Positions 43,992 through 53,364 of a DNA stretch of 64,000 nt are shown here, in pieces. A program made the translations under genes and the position numbers. Source of the stretch: Alkalihalophilus pseudofirmus (GTDB lineage Bacteria > Bacillota > Bacilli > Bacillales > Bacillaceae_D). The stretch spans positions 1,840,001 to 1,904,000 of the forward strand of contig NZ_CP117835.1 of NCBI RefSeq assembly GCF_029094545.1. The letters run 5' to 3'. Positions within the stretch are counted from its first letter, which is position 1. The number at the start of each line of letters is the position of its first letter. The notes beneath the pieces were generated by a model, which saw nothing but the letters and a program-made list of their open reading frames with translations, ran no database searches and was not told the DNA's origin.

Positions 43992-45827
43992 TTACCCTCT
44001 TCTAAACAAATCCATCAGACGGGTCCAAAAATTCTCTTCTTTTTCTTCCGCATCTTCCGTCACTTCTTGTTCTTCTTTTTTAATGGCTTCAGTCTTTATG
44101 ACAAATTGTACCGTATTTACATTCTCGTTTTTATCGGAGACAAAGGACACGGCTTCAAAGTCTGATTTATCATATTCTGAGATCATCGCGTCAATTTCTT
44201 CTTGCATCTGCTCAGGCAAATTACTCGTTGCATCATACAGCTTGGTTGTGCCAGAACGCAGTTCGCCTGTGCCATTTTCAAGTTCGGTCGTACCGCCGGA
44301 AAGCTCACCGATCCCTGAATGAATCTCGTTATATGAGCTCGACAACTCTCCTACCCCATTCGTATAGCTGACAAGACCTGAGTGAAATTCGCTGTAATTC
44401 GCTGATAATTCCGCGAGTCCTTGCTGCAGCTGAGTAAGTGAATCCATGCTGTCCATATTGGCTAAAGATGAACTGAGGCCATTAGCAATGGACTTAAGCG
44501 TGTCACCCATTTCTTTTGTTGCCGAACTTACCTCATTTAATGTAGAATCCACAGCTGCAAAGGCCGCACCTACAGCAGTATACGTGCCTTTCGCTTTTTG
44601 GGCAGCTGCATACGTGTCCACTAATTTCTCGACAACTGCGGGATCTGCTCCGCTCTCATACAGGCTTTGAATGTCAGATTCACTGATTTGGTGATCAGGA
44701 ATTGCTGTCATTGCCTCATCTAATGATCCATAGGCAAGCGTGTAATTTTCCCTTAAGGTACTTAATCCAACAGATGTTTCATGCAATCCCTCTGCAATTT
44801 GTGTTAATCCTTGTGGCAGGCTGTTTAAGTCGCCTAAATCCATGTTATCTGTTACTTGGAGAGAGCGGCTGATCTCTGATAAAGCTTGATCAATTGCTTT
44901 TGAGCCATTGATTAATTCACCAGAGGAACCAGCCAGCTCGCTCATGCCATTCCTAAATTGGCCAGAGCCATCATAAAGACTTGCGACTCCGCTGTTCAGC
45001 TCTGAAATTCCGTTTTTTAATTCCCCGACGCCGTTATCAATCTCTTTAATTGCGTCTGATAAGGAGTTGAATTCACTTGTAATCTCCTCGATATCAGGTG
45101 AATCGATTGACATTGTAGAAGGAACCGCAGCAATTTCAATTCCATCGCTTTCAAAGTCAACAACATCTGCAGAAAGAGAAAGCTCCTCTTCTTGTTCAGG
45201 CATGACAGTAAAAGTCACTTGCTTATTTTTCCCAGCATTCGCAATCATGCCTTCTTCTGTTTCGATGTTGCTATATACGCCTTCTTCTAGCAACATCGAA
45301 ATTTGCAGCAGATAGTTTTCAAAAAATGCAGGAGCTACGTCGTCGTTTGCTTGTGTTTCAATGTTTATTTCTAAGCTGCCGTCTGCTCCAGCAAGCTCGT
45401 CAGGCGATACTTCTTTTCCGTCTAGAAAATAAGTGACGGTTATATCCCATGGCAGCTGCATCGTGCCATCCACATTCCCTTGATAATAAAACGGCCCTTT
45501 TTCTGCCTCCACTTGAACATGATCTTCCATTTGTTCAAGCTCCGTTAGATCAGTAAGGTTTTTCAAGCTGTTATAGTTACCGTAATCCATAATCGTCCCA
45601 GCTTTTGATACATTTAACGTATTCACAATATACATTTGATCCAGGCTGCCATCAGCCAGTAAATTGGCATAGATGACTTCCTCTTTTGAAGCGAGCTCTC
45701 CTTCGGTTTGAGTTGTTGATGCAGCCTGAGCAGCAATCGTTTGAGGCGCTGCATCTACTAAAAAAGATGGAGCGACAAGCAGCACAGCTAGTGCAGCAAC
45801 AGGCAGTCGTTTCATTTTCATCATCAT
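43992..45827 (-). CDS. large secreted YhgE-like partner of an MMPL exporter
   Basis: 611 residues: signal peptide 1-27, an acidic domain, then from about 265 to 540 many heptad-like repeats of the SELxxGxxxLxxG type (for example GELKNGISELNSGVASLYDG), forming a long coiled stalk. It ends KKEEQEVTEDAEEKEENFWT and a basic tail. Such proteins are encoded next to MMPL exporters and YhgE/Pip proteins and are thought to span the wall. The start overlaps the MMPL gene by 4 bp. Confidence 0.7.
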   Translation of the reverse strand: MMMKMKRLPVAALAVLLVAPSFLVDAAPQTIAAQAASTTQTEGELASKEEVIYANLLADGSLDQMYIVNTLNVSKAGTIMDYGNYNSLKNLTDLTELEQMEDHVQVEAEKGPFYYQGNVDGTMQLPWDITVTYFLDGKEVSPDELAGADGSLEINIETQANDDVAPAFFENYLLQISMLLEEGVYSNIETEEGMIANAGKNKQVTFTVMPEQEEELSLSADVVDFESDGIEIAAVPSTMSIDSPDIEEITSEFNSLSDAIKEIDNGVGELKNGISELNSGVASLYDGSGQFRNGMSELAGSSGELINGSKAIDQALSEISRSLQVTDNMDLGDLNSLPQGLTQIAEGLHETSVGLSTLRENYTLAYGSLDEAMTAIPDHQISESDIQSLYESGADPAVVEKLVDTYAAAQKAKGTYTAVGAAFAAVDSTLNEVSSATKEMGDTLKSIANGLSSSLANMDSMDSLTQLQQGLAELSANYSEFHSGLVSYTNGVGELSSSYNEIHSGIGELSGGTTELENGTGELRSGTTKLYDATSNLPEQMQEEIDAMISEYDKSDFEAVSFVSDKNENVNTVQFVIKTEAIKKEEQEVTEDAEEKEENFWTRLMDLFRRG

Positions 45828-47884
45828 TTCCCCTTATAAAAATTCGCTTTTAATGTCGTTTTGCTGATCACCTTATCAAGTACATAAAGCATCGCTGGCA
45901 GGAAGAACAGGACGAGTACGAACGCTAAAAGCGCCCCTCTTCCAAGCAGGAGTCCGATTGATTGCACGACAGGATTTGTTGATGTAATCCATAAAATAAA
46001 TCCAATACTTGATAAAATCGATGCAGATATTGAAATCGAGAATGTCTTTTCATCTAATGTTTTAATAATCGCTTGCATCGCCGGCATTTCTCTGCGGTGT
46101 TCTTTATATGTTTCTGAAAAAAGAATCGCATAGTCAACAGTGGCTGCGAGCTGGACGGTGCTTATAATCAGATACCCAATAAAATCAAATGAGGTATTCG
46201 TAAAATAAGGGACAGATAAGTTAATCCAAACGGCTGCTTGAATCGTCACAAGCAAAATGATTGGCAGCGTCAACGATTTAAAGGTGATCAACAGCACAAT
46301 CGCAATCGTAACAACTGTCATCGTGTTTACAAAGGTATTATCCTTTTGAACCGTATTCTTAATATCATACAATGTCACACTCTCACCGAGGCTTAACGTT
46401 GTATCTCCATAATAGGAAGCAGCAGTTCCTTGAACGGCTTCTACGATCCCAAACGGAATGTCTCCCTCTTTTTCAGTATCTGTATTAATAATGATTCGGC
46501 TGTAATTCTCTGAGAAGAACTCTTCTGTGATCGATTCGTCTAGGTATTCAGGGGGAATTCCTGCTCCGACGGTATTCACATATGAAATAATATTAGTCAC
46601 ATGATTCATCTCTTCTAACTCACTGACAAGCTCTTCTTCTTTTACTAAATCACCAGTCGGCACTAGTAAAACAATCGGCGTTGATTCTCCAAATGTCTCT
46701 TGAATGGCAATCAAGTCAGCTCCAGTGCGGGTTGATTCCGGCTGCTCTCCTAGTCCATATGTGAAAGCAGTGTTGCTTTGAGCTAAGAAACTAGGAACTA
46801 AGATTGCTAGAATGAGAATGAGTGTAGGGAATCTTACCTTCATAACCCGTCTGCCTAATCCTTCAAAGCTAGGAACAAAATTCTTGTGCTTCGTTTTGTC
46901 CATCCATTTATAGAATAGAAGCGTTAACGCTGGCAAGAATACCATCACGCTGATAAAGCTTAACAGGATTCCTTTCACAAGGCTTAATCCAAGGTCCGCA
47001 CCGAGCTCAAAGCTCATTAACATTAAGGCCATAAAGCCGAAAAATGTGGTCGCAGCACTTGCTGAAATCGGTGAAAAGGAATCTTTCATCGCAAGCTGCA
47101 TCGCTTCTTCAGGGTTATTTGTTTTCTTTCGGTATTCTTGAAAGCTGTGAAGAAGGAAAATCGCATAATCCAGTGATACGGCCAGCTGCAGGATCGGCGC
47201 TACTGATTGAGTAACAAAGGATACTTCTCCGATAAAAATGTTCGTGCCTAAGTTAATCAGAACGGATACGCCAATCGCCGTTAAGAAAAATAACGGCTCT
47301 ACCCATGAAGTCGTTGAGATAACGAGAATAAAAATAATAATTGGAATGAGCAAGGCTGAAGCATACATCGTTTCCGTTCCTGCCATTTTTTGAGAGGTGG
47401 CTGTATTGACCGCTTCACCGGCCATCGCCCCTTCTTCTCCGATCAATTCATAAATCTCATCTGTGATCCGTACTTCCTCACCTGCACGAATACTAAGTTG
47501 AAATAATGCTTTCTGATCTACGTAATAAGACTCGACCGTATCAATGTCAGCGACTTCAATCGGCGTTTTTAAGTCAATGGCATCATCTAGCCACATCACA
47601 TCAGATACCCCGTCAATTGAAGCTAACTGTTCTTTAACTAAAAGAGCTTCTTGTATCGTGACATTATTAACCATCACTCTTGTATCGGGTACTGAAGAAG
47701 AAAATTCATTTTCCATCACTTCTATGGCCCTTGTGGACTGGGCTTCATCAGGCAGGTAATCAACCATATTGTAATTGACAGACACAAAAAATTGCGCTGC
47801 TACAGAGATCACCGCAAGAAGCATAAATACAATCACAATGGACTTTTTATTTTTAATTATTCGTGCTGCTAAACCTATGATCAT
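45824..47884 (-). CDS. MMPL/RND-family exporter
   Basis: 686 residues from ATG 47884 behind AAGAAAGGGTGC. Twelve helices in two repeats, each with a large extracytoplasmic domain; FVTQSVAPILQLAVSLDYAI and LIISTVQLAATVDYAILFSE carry the proton-relay Asp-Tyr of MMPL proteins. Exports lipids, peptides or drugs. The divergent TetR gene probably controls it, and the secreted partner is translationally coupled. Confidence 0.9.
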   Translation of the reverse strand: MIIGLAARIIKNKKSIVIVFMLLAVISVAAQFFVSVNYNMVDYLPDEAQSTRAIEVMENEFSSSVPDTRVMVNNVTIQEALLVKEQLASIDGVSDVMWLDDAIDLKTPIEVADIDTVESYYVDQKALFQLSIRAGEEVRITDEIYELIGEEGAMAGEAVNTATSQKMAGTETMYASALLIPIIIFILVISTTSWVEPLFFLTAIGVSVLINLGTNIFIGEVSFVTQSVAPILQLAVSLDYAIFLLHSFQEYRKKTNNPEEAMQLAMKDSFSPISASAATTFFGFMALMLMSFELGADLGLSLVKGILLSFISVMVFLPALTLLFYKWMDKTKHKNFVPSFEGLGRRVMKVRFPTLILILAILVPSFLAQSNTAFTYGLGEQPESTRTGADLIAIQETFGESTPIVLLVPTGDLVKEEELVSELEEMNHVTNIISYVNTVGAGIPPEYLDESITEEFFSENYSRIIINTDTEKEGDIPFGIVEAVQGTAASYYGDTTLSLGESVTLYDIKNTVQKDNTFVNTMTVVTIAIVLLITFKSLTLPIILLVTIQAAVWINLSVPYFTNTSFDFIGYLIISTVQLAATVDYAILFSETYKEHRREMPAMQAIIKTLDEKTFSISISASILSSIGFILWITSTNPVVQSIGLLLGRGALLAFVLVLFFLPAMLYVLDKVISKTTLKANFYKGK

Positions 47885-47979
47885 GCACCCTTTCTTGTCA
47901 TTACACCATTTACACTTTATCATTATATAAACACCGTGTTGCTTCTACAACAAACAGTTCTTTATGATCCGTACTTTCC

Positions 47980-48004
47980 CCAACACATTTACAATAACTG
48001 TTGG
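47980..48004. promoter_or_regulatory. candidate TetR operator
   Basis: CCAACA (47980-47985) and TGTTGG (47999-48004) form an inverted repeat with 13 bp between, in the 148-bp region shared by the exporter and the TetR gene. Another AACAAACAGTT lies 30 bp to the left. The assignment to the TetR protein is inference. Confidence 0.4.
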
Positions 48005-48032
48005 ATAACTTTTGACAAAAGGGTGAATCAAC

Positions 48033-48599
48033 GTGAACGTAAAATTAGATCGACGTAAAAAATATACACGTATGGTATTAAAAGAAAGCTTAATTAACTT
48101 ATTAAAGGAAAAACAAATTTCATCAATAACGGTGAAAGAATTATGTGAACTGGCTGATATTAACCGCTCTACGTTCTACTCGCATTATGCTGATCCTTAT
48201 GACCTGCTTACAAAAATTGAAGAAGAAATACTAGTGGATATGTACCAAACGCTCTCAAGCTATAATTTTAATAAGGAGGATGAAGCTCTGCAGATGACCG
48301 AGAAAATACTCGAATATGTAGCGGATAACCGGAATGTGTGCCAGACGCTTCTGAGTGAGCACGGCGATCCTCAATTTCAACATAAAGTCATGAAGGTGAC
48401 CTATGATTTTACAATGAAAAATTGGATGGAGATCCACAATGCCGATGAGAAAGTATCAGAATACCTCAGTCTCTATGTGATCAGCGGCAGCTTACATGTC
48501 TTGAAGAACTGGCTTGATAATGGCATGGATAAAACGCCAAGAGAAATGGCCGAGCTGATTCATTCATTTACAAGCTACGGGCTTGGTGCGATTAAATAA
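48033..48599 (+). CDS. TetR/AcrR-family regulator
   Basis: 188 residues from GTG 48033 behind AAGGGTGAATCAAC. N-terminal helix-turn-helix: ISSITVKELCELADINRSTF and YSHYADPYDLL. C-terminal ligand domain of the TetR_C type common in Bacillus exporter regulators. Divergent from the MMPL exporter, which it most likely represses together with itself. Confidence 0.88.
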   Translation: MNVKLDRRKKYTRMVLKESLINLLKEKQISSITVKELCELADINRSTFYSHYADPYDLLTKIEEEILVDMYQTLSSYNFNKEDEALQMTEKILEYVADNRNVCQTLLSEHGDPQFQHKVMKVTYDFTMKNWMEIHNADEKVSEYLSLYVISGSLHVLKNWLDNGMDKTPREMAELIHSFTSYGLGAIK

Positions 48600-48616
48600 A
48601 GGATATGTGGGCGGGC

Positions 48617-48803
48617 ATTATCGGTACAAGCGACGCAATTACTCTGTGAAAGCAGATAATTCTGTTTGAGGTTGACGCATATCGTCCTCCAATCAGCGCA
48701 ATAAAAGCAGAGTGACGCAATTCTTCTCTCCATAGGCGCATAAAACAGCCGGACCCGCGCAATTCCTTCTTTAACCAACGCATAAATGGCTTAAAATTAT
48801 ACA
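48617..48803 (-). repeat. 21-bp-step repeat element, copy 4 (complete)
   Basis: Plus-strand GACGCA-like hexamers start at 48632, (48653, weak), 48674, 48695, 48714, 48735, 48756, 48777 and 48798. On the minus strand the steps are 21, 21, 21, 21, 19, 21, 21, 21, identical to copies 3 and 6. Unit 1 is TGTATA; unit 8 is again the deviating one. It lies between convergent gene ends. Confidence 0.82.
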
Positions 48804-48827
48804 ATTCCTTTTATTCAAACAGACCAA

Positions 48828-48852
48828 AGGCACCCCGTTTGACAAGGTGCCT
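48828..48852 (-). terminator. terminator-like hairpin
   Basis: AGGCACC (48828-48834) pairs with GGTGCCT (48846-48852); on the minus strand TTGGTCTG follows, a weak tail. It lies past the MBL-fold gene. Confidence 0.5.
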
Positions 48853-48869
48853 AACTATGCAGAAGTAAT

Positions 48870-48887
48870 TGAATGAATACTCATTCA
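48870..48887. promoter_or_regulatory. FadR-type (TetR) operator without a target promoter
   Basis: An 18-bp palindrome reading TGAATGA-ATAC-TCATTCA. It matches the consensus I recall for Bacillus FadR (YsiA), the acyl-CoA-responsive TetR regulator of fatty-acid degradation. It lies 13 bp past the stop of the MBL-fold gene with no promoter or fad gene nearby. Confidence 0.5.
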
Positions 48888-48900
48888 ATTTATGGGGTGG

Positions 48901-49728
48901 TTAACTCTTTACCGCCACCTTATTTTGACTTATAACAGACCGGACAATATGAATCGAATGCCATTCTCCGCGTGAAAAACGAGTAATAGGATAGGTTTTA
49001 GGAAATAGCTCATGATTGATCTCTTCTACACTCTTGCCTTCCTCATGAAACTTTAAGATAGTGCCCTCTAAATTAAGCACATACTCTAATTTTCTAGTAA
49101 GTGCATCCCGGCCTTCCCTCATGTAGCCGGCATGACTGCAAAACACATCTTCAAAGTCATACGTTAACACTCTCTTAAGAGACGCAATAATATCAGGCAC
49201 ATGTTCCTCGCGCAGAACGACTTTCGTTTTTTCCTGACAATAAAGGTCCCCAGTAAAAAGCTGACCTGTTTCGGTGTTTAAAAAGGCAAGATGATCTGCT
49301 GCATGGCCTGGCGTGTTAATTACTTGCCACAATGCTCCGCTTGATTGAAAAGAATCAGTGATTGGCTGCGCTGTAAATGGTCTCCGTTTGCCCCAAAATA
49401 ACTGGCGGTAGAGCGGGTAATCAGCTTTCTTTTTACAAGAATCAATCATTAAGTTGTTCATATAGATAGGAATACTAAGTTCCTTTTGCAGAAAAGAGGC
49501 GCATCCAGAATGATCTTCGTGATAATGAGTGAGGATTGCTTGATCAATCTTCAATTCTTTAAAAAAAGGGATAAAATGCTTTTCAAGAGACCTGGCTCCT
49601 GCATCAATTAAGATCCCGTCTATAAAAAAGCTATGAACATTCAGGTGGACTCCCTTAATTGAGATTGAGCCGTTCCCCATAAGCACTCCGTTAACAGTCT
49701 TCACCTCAAAGTGTTTCTTCCCCAGCAT
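48901..49728 (-). CDS. MBL-fold metallo-hydrolase
   Basis: 275 residues. HYHEDHSGC (His68, His70, Asp72, His73) is the di-zinc motif; NTPGHAADHLAFL and LFTGDLYC give further ligands. C-terminal helices are as in glyoxalase-II-like or YflN-type hydrolases. The substrate cannot be told. Monocistronic; a FadR-type palindrome and a hairpin lie behind it. Confidence 0.88.
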   Translation of the reverse strand: MLGKKHFEVKTVNGVLMGNGSISIKGVHLNVHSFFIDGILIDAGARSLEKHFIPFFKELKIDQAILTHYHEDHSGCASFLQKELSIPIYMNNLMIDSCKKKADYPLYRQLFWGKRRPFTAQPITDSFQSSGALWQVINTPGHAADHLAFLNTETGQLFTGDLYCQEKTKVVLREEHVPDIIASLKRVLTYDFEDVFCSHAGYMREGRDALTRKLEYVLNLEGTILKFHEEGKSVEEINHELFPKTYPITRFSRGEWHSIHIVRSVISQNKVAVKS

Positions 49729-49856
49729 ACACGCTCGACTCCCCTCTCAAGTTAGTTGTAACAGTAGTTTACCACAATTTAACAAGAATGCTGATTTATT
49801 ATTTGAAAATTAAAAGAGATTCAACGGGAATCTCCTGTTGAATCTTGGGATAAATC

Positions 49857-50786
49857 TTAATAATGATTATGTTCTTCTTCAGCAGCCAGCGCATCTTCTT
49901 TTGTTTCGTGCACTGTGCCAAATGGATGCTCGGGCGGTGCATAAATGGAATACAATTTAATCGGTTCATCTCCTGTATTTGTTAAATTATGATAGTAACC
50001 AGCAGGTATGAAGATCGCATAATCATCCTCTACCTCTTGCTGCAAATACAGGTTCTCAGGAGAGTCACCCATCTGAACAATCCCTTGCCCCTCTTCAATA
50101 CGAAGGAATTGATCAAGGTTTGGATGTGTTTCAAGACCGATATCATCTCCGACATCAATACTCATTAACGTTAGCTGAAAATGTTCTCCAGTCCATAGGG
50201 CTGTTCTAAAATTGGTGTTCTCTTTTGTCGCTTCCTCAATGTCTACAACAAACGGCTGGCCGCCGTAGTCCTCTGCCCGATGTTCGATGTCATAGCGCAA
50301 TGAATCAAGACGAGCAGCATTTTCTTGTTCGCCATTTAATGCCCATAATAGTGTTTGCTGTACATCCGGGTGCTGCGGGACCATGCATGAGCGGTGGTAC
50401 TCATTTAACCCTTCGATTTCTAATTCATACGCCTTCTGCAGTCCTTCTTGGTAGCTATTAACAGAAACAGGTTCAACATCATATACAGGATGGCTGCCAG
50501 TAAGATTTGTATACAGATTAGTAAATTGTGATAAGTACGCCTTCTTTCCTTCGAGGGCGTAAAGGAGATTATCTCTGTGCTCTTGATTAGGAGCCGCATT
50601 CGCTAATTGTGTATAAAGCTGAACTGCCTTGGCCTCCCTTTTCATACCCTCAAGCAAGGCATCCGCCGCTGCTTGCTGATCATTCTCGAAGCTGTTTCTA
50701 GGCATATGATACGACTGGTTTACATATGGGTTTGAATTAGGGTAATAAGGATTAGTTCCTTGTCTTCCATAATGCAAATTGGTCAT
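49857..50786 (-). CDS. ferritin-like/cupin fusion protein
   Basis: 309 residues. A Tyr/Asn/Pro-rich N-terminus (1-30) is followed by a helical, ferritin-like part (about 35-165) with GMKREAKAVQLYTQL and YELEIEGLNEYHRSC, and a C-terminal cupin (about 180-295) with ETHPNLDQFLRIEEGQG and FIPAGYYHNLTN giving His/Asp/Glu/His-type ligands. The His-Asn-rich end HNHY may bind metal. Combining both domains is unusual; a spore-coat role is possible given the neighbours. ATG follows AAGGGGATGACC in the leader. Confidence 0.75.
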   Translation of the reverse strand: MTNLHYGRQGTNPYYPNSNPYVNQSYHMPRNSFENDQQAAADALLEGMKREAKAVQLYTQLANAAPNQEHRDNLLYALEGKKAYLSQFTNLYTNLTGSHPVYDVEPVSVNSYQEGLQKAYELEIEGLNEYHRSCMVPQHPDVQQTLLWALNGEQENAARLDSLRYDIEHRAEDYGGQPFVVDIEEATKENTNFRTALWTGEHFQLTLMSIDVGDDIGLETHPNLDQFLRIEEGQGIVQMGDSPENLYLQQEVEDDYAIFIPAGYYHNLTNTGDEPIKLYSIYAPPEHPFGTVHETKEDALAAEEEHNHY

Positions 50787-50896
50787 CCCCTTTATCTAAA
50801 GTTATCAAAATCATCATATGCCTAAGGAGAGATAACGTACGTAATTTGATGGAAATTCTTTTTTTGTAGGTCTTCAGCTGTTGCGATTGTTGGGAT

Positions 50897-51010
50897 TGTA
50901 TCTTTTGAAGCTACTTATGCGTCTGTTCATGAGTTGATTGCGCTGATTCATCTTGTTATCGCCTCGGTTGACAGCATTATTACGTTAATCCATCGTCATT
51001 GCGCCTCTTC
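50897..51010 (+). repeat. 21-bp-step repeat element, copy 5 (units 1-6)
   Basis: Hexamers start at 50897 (TGTATC, unit 1), 50918, 50939, 50960 (weak), 50981 and 51000: steps 21, 21, 21, 21, 19. This equals the first six units of the complete copies, including TGTAT at unit 1 and the 19-bp step after unit 5. It is cut short near the terminator at 51034. Confidence 0.78.
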
Positions 51011-51033
51011 ACTTCACTACCACCATCTCACCA

Positions 51034-51066
51034 CAAAAACAGCTGCCCTCACCGAAGGCAGCTGTT
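51034..51066 (-). terminator. terminator of the RNase J gene
   Basis: AACAGCTGCC (51038-51047) pairs with GGCAGCTGTT (51057-51066), 10 bp; the minus strand continues with T5. Confidence 0.82.
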
Positions 51067-51071
51067 CCATA

Positions 51072-52745
51072 TTAAATCTCAATAATAATCGGGATAATCA
51101 TCGGCTTACGCTTTGTTTTGGAGAAGAGAAATTCGCCAACTGACTTTTTAATCTGCTGCTTAATTGCTTTCCACTCCATTTTGTTCTCTTCGCGCAGCTC
51201 AGCAATACTCTGCTTGATGCGTTGGTTCACTTCATTCATCAGTGCTTCAGATTCTTTTACATACACGAATCCACGTGAGATCGTATCTGGATCTGAGATT
51301 AATTCTTTTTTGGATTTGCTCATGGTCAGCACAACAACGAGCATCCCGTCCTCAGAAAGCTGTTTGCGGTCTCTCAGAATTAAGTTCCCAACATCACCGA
51401 CACCCATGCCGTCCACATATGTATGTCCTGCGTGGACTTTTCTTGTTTGACGGGCTTCTTGATTTTTGATATCAACCACATCTCCATTTTTCAAAATGAA
51501 TGTATGGCCTTCTTGTACCCCGACTGATTCAGCTAACTGTTGATGCTTGTACAACATCCGGTATTCGCCGTGGATCGGGATGAAATATTTTGGCCGCATG
51601 AAGCTGAGCATTAATTTTAAGTCCTCTTGATATCCATGACCTGAAACATGCATTCCCGTTGTGACACCTGATCCATAGATGACATTTGCACCTAAAGCAA
51701 ATAAGTTATCGACTATCGTCGTGACGCTTCGCTCGTTTCCTGGGATCGGACCCGCTGCTAAAATTACTGTATCCCCGTGAAGGACATCGACTCCTCTAAA
51801 ATTGCCAGTTGAGAGCCGGGAAAGAGCTGCCATCGGCTCCCCTTGGCTCCCGGTACAGAGAATGGCCACTTTTTCTGGAGGAAAGTCATTAATTTGCTTT
51901 TGATCAATCAACATCTCGTCAGGAACCGCTAAGTACCCTCTTTCTATCGCCACTCCCACCACATTCACCATACTGCGGCCAATCAGAGCTAATTTCCTGT
52001 TGGTTAGTATAGCAGCTTGGACAACTTGCTGCACGCGGCTGACATTTGAGGCAAACGTAGACACAAAGACTTTACCCTCTGCATCCATGAAGGCCTTTTC
52101 TAAATGATGCCCGACCATTTGCTCGGACGGCGTTAAGCCGGGTCTTTCGGCATTTGTACTTTCCGATAGTAAAAGCATGACCCCCTCTTTGCCGATCTCG
52201 GCCATTCTGTGAATGTCTGAATGCTGCTGGTTTACAGGAGTCAGATCAAATTTAAAGTCTCCAGTATGAACAATGGTCCCTTCTGGCGTTCGGAAAACAA
52301 TCCCAAGACAGTCAGGAATACTGTGATTCACCTTGAAAAATTCGATTTTAATTTCCTCAAACGTTATCACTGAATCAGCTTGAATTTCAATTAATTCCGT
52401 TTCTCGTAAAATCTTATGCTCTGTTAATTTTAATTCGATCAAGCCCAATGTAAAACGTGTCGCATAAACAGGGACATTTAATTTCTTTAAAAAGAAAGGA
52501 ATGCCTCCGATATGATCTTCATGTCCATGAGTGACAATGAGGGCTTTAACTCTTTCTTGGTTTTCAATTAAATAGTGAATATCAGGAATGATTAAATCAA
52601 TCCCAAGCAGCGTTTCATCGGGGAACTTATTACCACAGTCCACTACAACGATTTCCTGCCCAAATTCAATCACATACATATTCTTGCCCACTTCATGAAG
52701 CCCGCCTAACGCATAGACAGACAATTGATCGCCGTTCATTTCCAC
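51072..52745 (-). CDS. ribonuclease J family protein
   Basis: 557 residues from GTG 52745 (ATG 52751 is possible) behind TTGGAGGAATGAGA. Beta-CASP/metallo-beta-lactamase nuclease. The full zinc motif THGHEDHIGG and HTGDFKFDLTPV are present, so it should be active, unlike RNase J2 with its degenerate motif. Other marks are LCTGSQGEPMAALSRLSTG, PIHGEYRML and the C-terminal KTKRKPMIIPIIIEI. It acts in 5'-exonucleolytic and endonucleolytic mRNA decay. The context does not resemble that of the classic rnjA or rnjB, so it may be an extra paralogue. Confidence 0.92.
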   Translation of the reverse strand: MEMNGDQLSVYALGGLHEVGKNMYVIEFGQEIVVVDCGNKFPDETLLGIDLIIPDIHYLIENQERVKALIVTHGHEDHIGGIPFFLKKLNVPVYATRFTLGLIELKLTEHKILRETELIEIQADSVITFEEIKIEFFKVNHSIPDCLGIVFRTPEGTIVHTGDFKFDLTPVNQQHSDIHRMAEIGKEGVMLLLSESTNAERPGLTPSEQMVGHHLEKAFMDAEGKVFVSTFASNVSRVQQVVQAAILTNRKLALIGRSMVNVVGVAIERGYLAVPDEMLIDQKQINDFPPEKVAILCTGSQGEPMAALSRLSTGNFRGVDVLHGDTVILAAGPIPGNERSVTTIVDNLFALGANVIYGSGVTTGMHVSGHGYQEDLKLMLSFMRPKYFIPIHGEYRMLYKHQQLAESVGVQEGHTFILKNGDVVDIKNQEARQTRKVHAGHTYVDGMGVGDVGNLILRDRKQLSEDGMLVVVLTMSKSKKELISDPDTISRGFVYVKESEALMNEVNQRIKQSIAELREENKMEWKAIKQQIKKSVGEFLFSKTKRKPMIIPIIIEI

Positions 52746-52829
52746 TCTCATTCCTCCAAGCATAAAAATCGTTTTGCAGATAGTATGCCGTTTATAAGAA
52801 GAATCTATGAGTATTATGAAGCGTGAACA

Positions 52830-53270
52830 TTAGAATAACCCGTAAAAATCGGTCATGAACATCGAGATGACAAGAATCGATGTAAATAGCACGAAGCTTG
52901 CAGTTAAAAGATAGCGATTGCGTTCCTCTGAATACTTATATTCCATCACGGAGCGTGTAGTTTCCGTTAAAAAAAGCATAAAGAATAATAAAATAGCTGG
53001 ATCGAAAATTCTGAACATCTCGACAGAGTCTCTAGTTACATTCATAATCAGCGCAATGATCATGAGCAACAAAAATATCGCCCGTATCGTCCTATCAATC
53101 ACTTTGTGACGTTTGTTTACATAACCATCTTTATTGAAAAACCCTCTCTTTTCAAGCTTCAGCAGTCTTCGCATCCCTTCGTTAAATAGAAAAAGGACTA
53201 GAGCAGTTAACAGAATAAATATGAAAAATTTCTCCCAGAAGTATGGATCAATCATTTCGTATGGATACAA
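52830..53270 (-). CDS. DUF4181 family membrane protein
   Basis: 146 residues with four helices. The loop LKLEKRGFFNKDGYVNKRHK followed by VIDRTIRAIFLLL matches my recollection of DUF4181, a Bacillaceae family without known function. TTG start behind AAAGGATTGAATAACC; an ATG five codons later is possible. Confidence 0.65.
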   Translation of the reverse strand: MYPYEMIDPYFWEKFFIFILLTALVLFLFNEGMRRLLKLEKRGFFNKDGYVNKRHKVIDRTIRAIFLLLMIIALIMNVTRDSVEMFRIFDPAILLFFMLFLTETTRSVMEYKYSEERNRYLLTASFVLFTSILVISMFMTDFYGLF

Positions 53271-53364
53271 GGTTATTCAATCCTTTCTGTATCGTTAATT
53301 TTGAATAGATAGTAATGGTTAAGGGACAATAGAAAATGACTTTCATTCAAAGGTGGTAGATCTT

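Noticed and set aside
48575-48804. Two minus-strand frames in the TetR-MBL gap
   Set aside because: Both are made of the 21-bp-step element (21 bp equals 7 codons, so frames stay open); no start signals.
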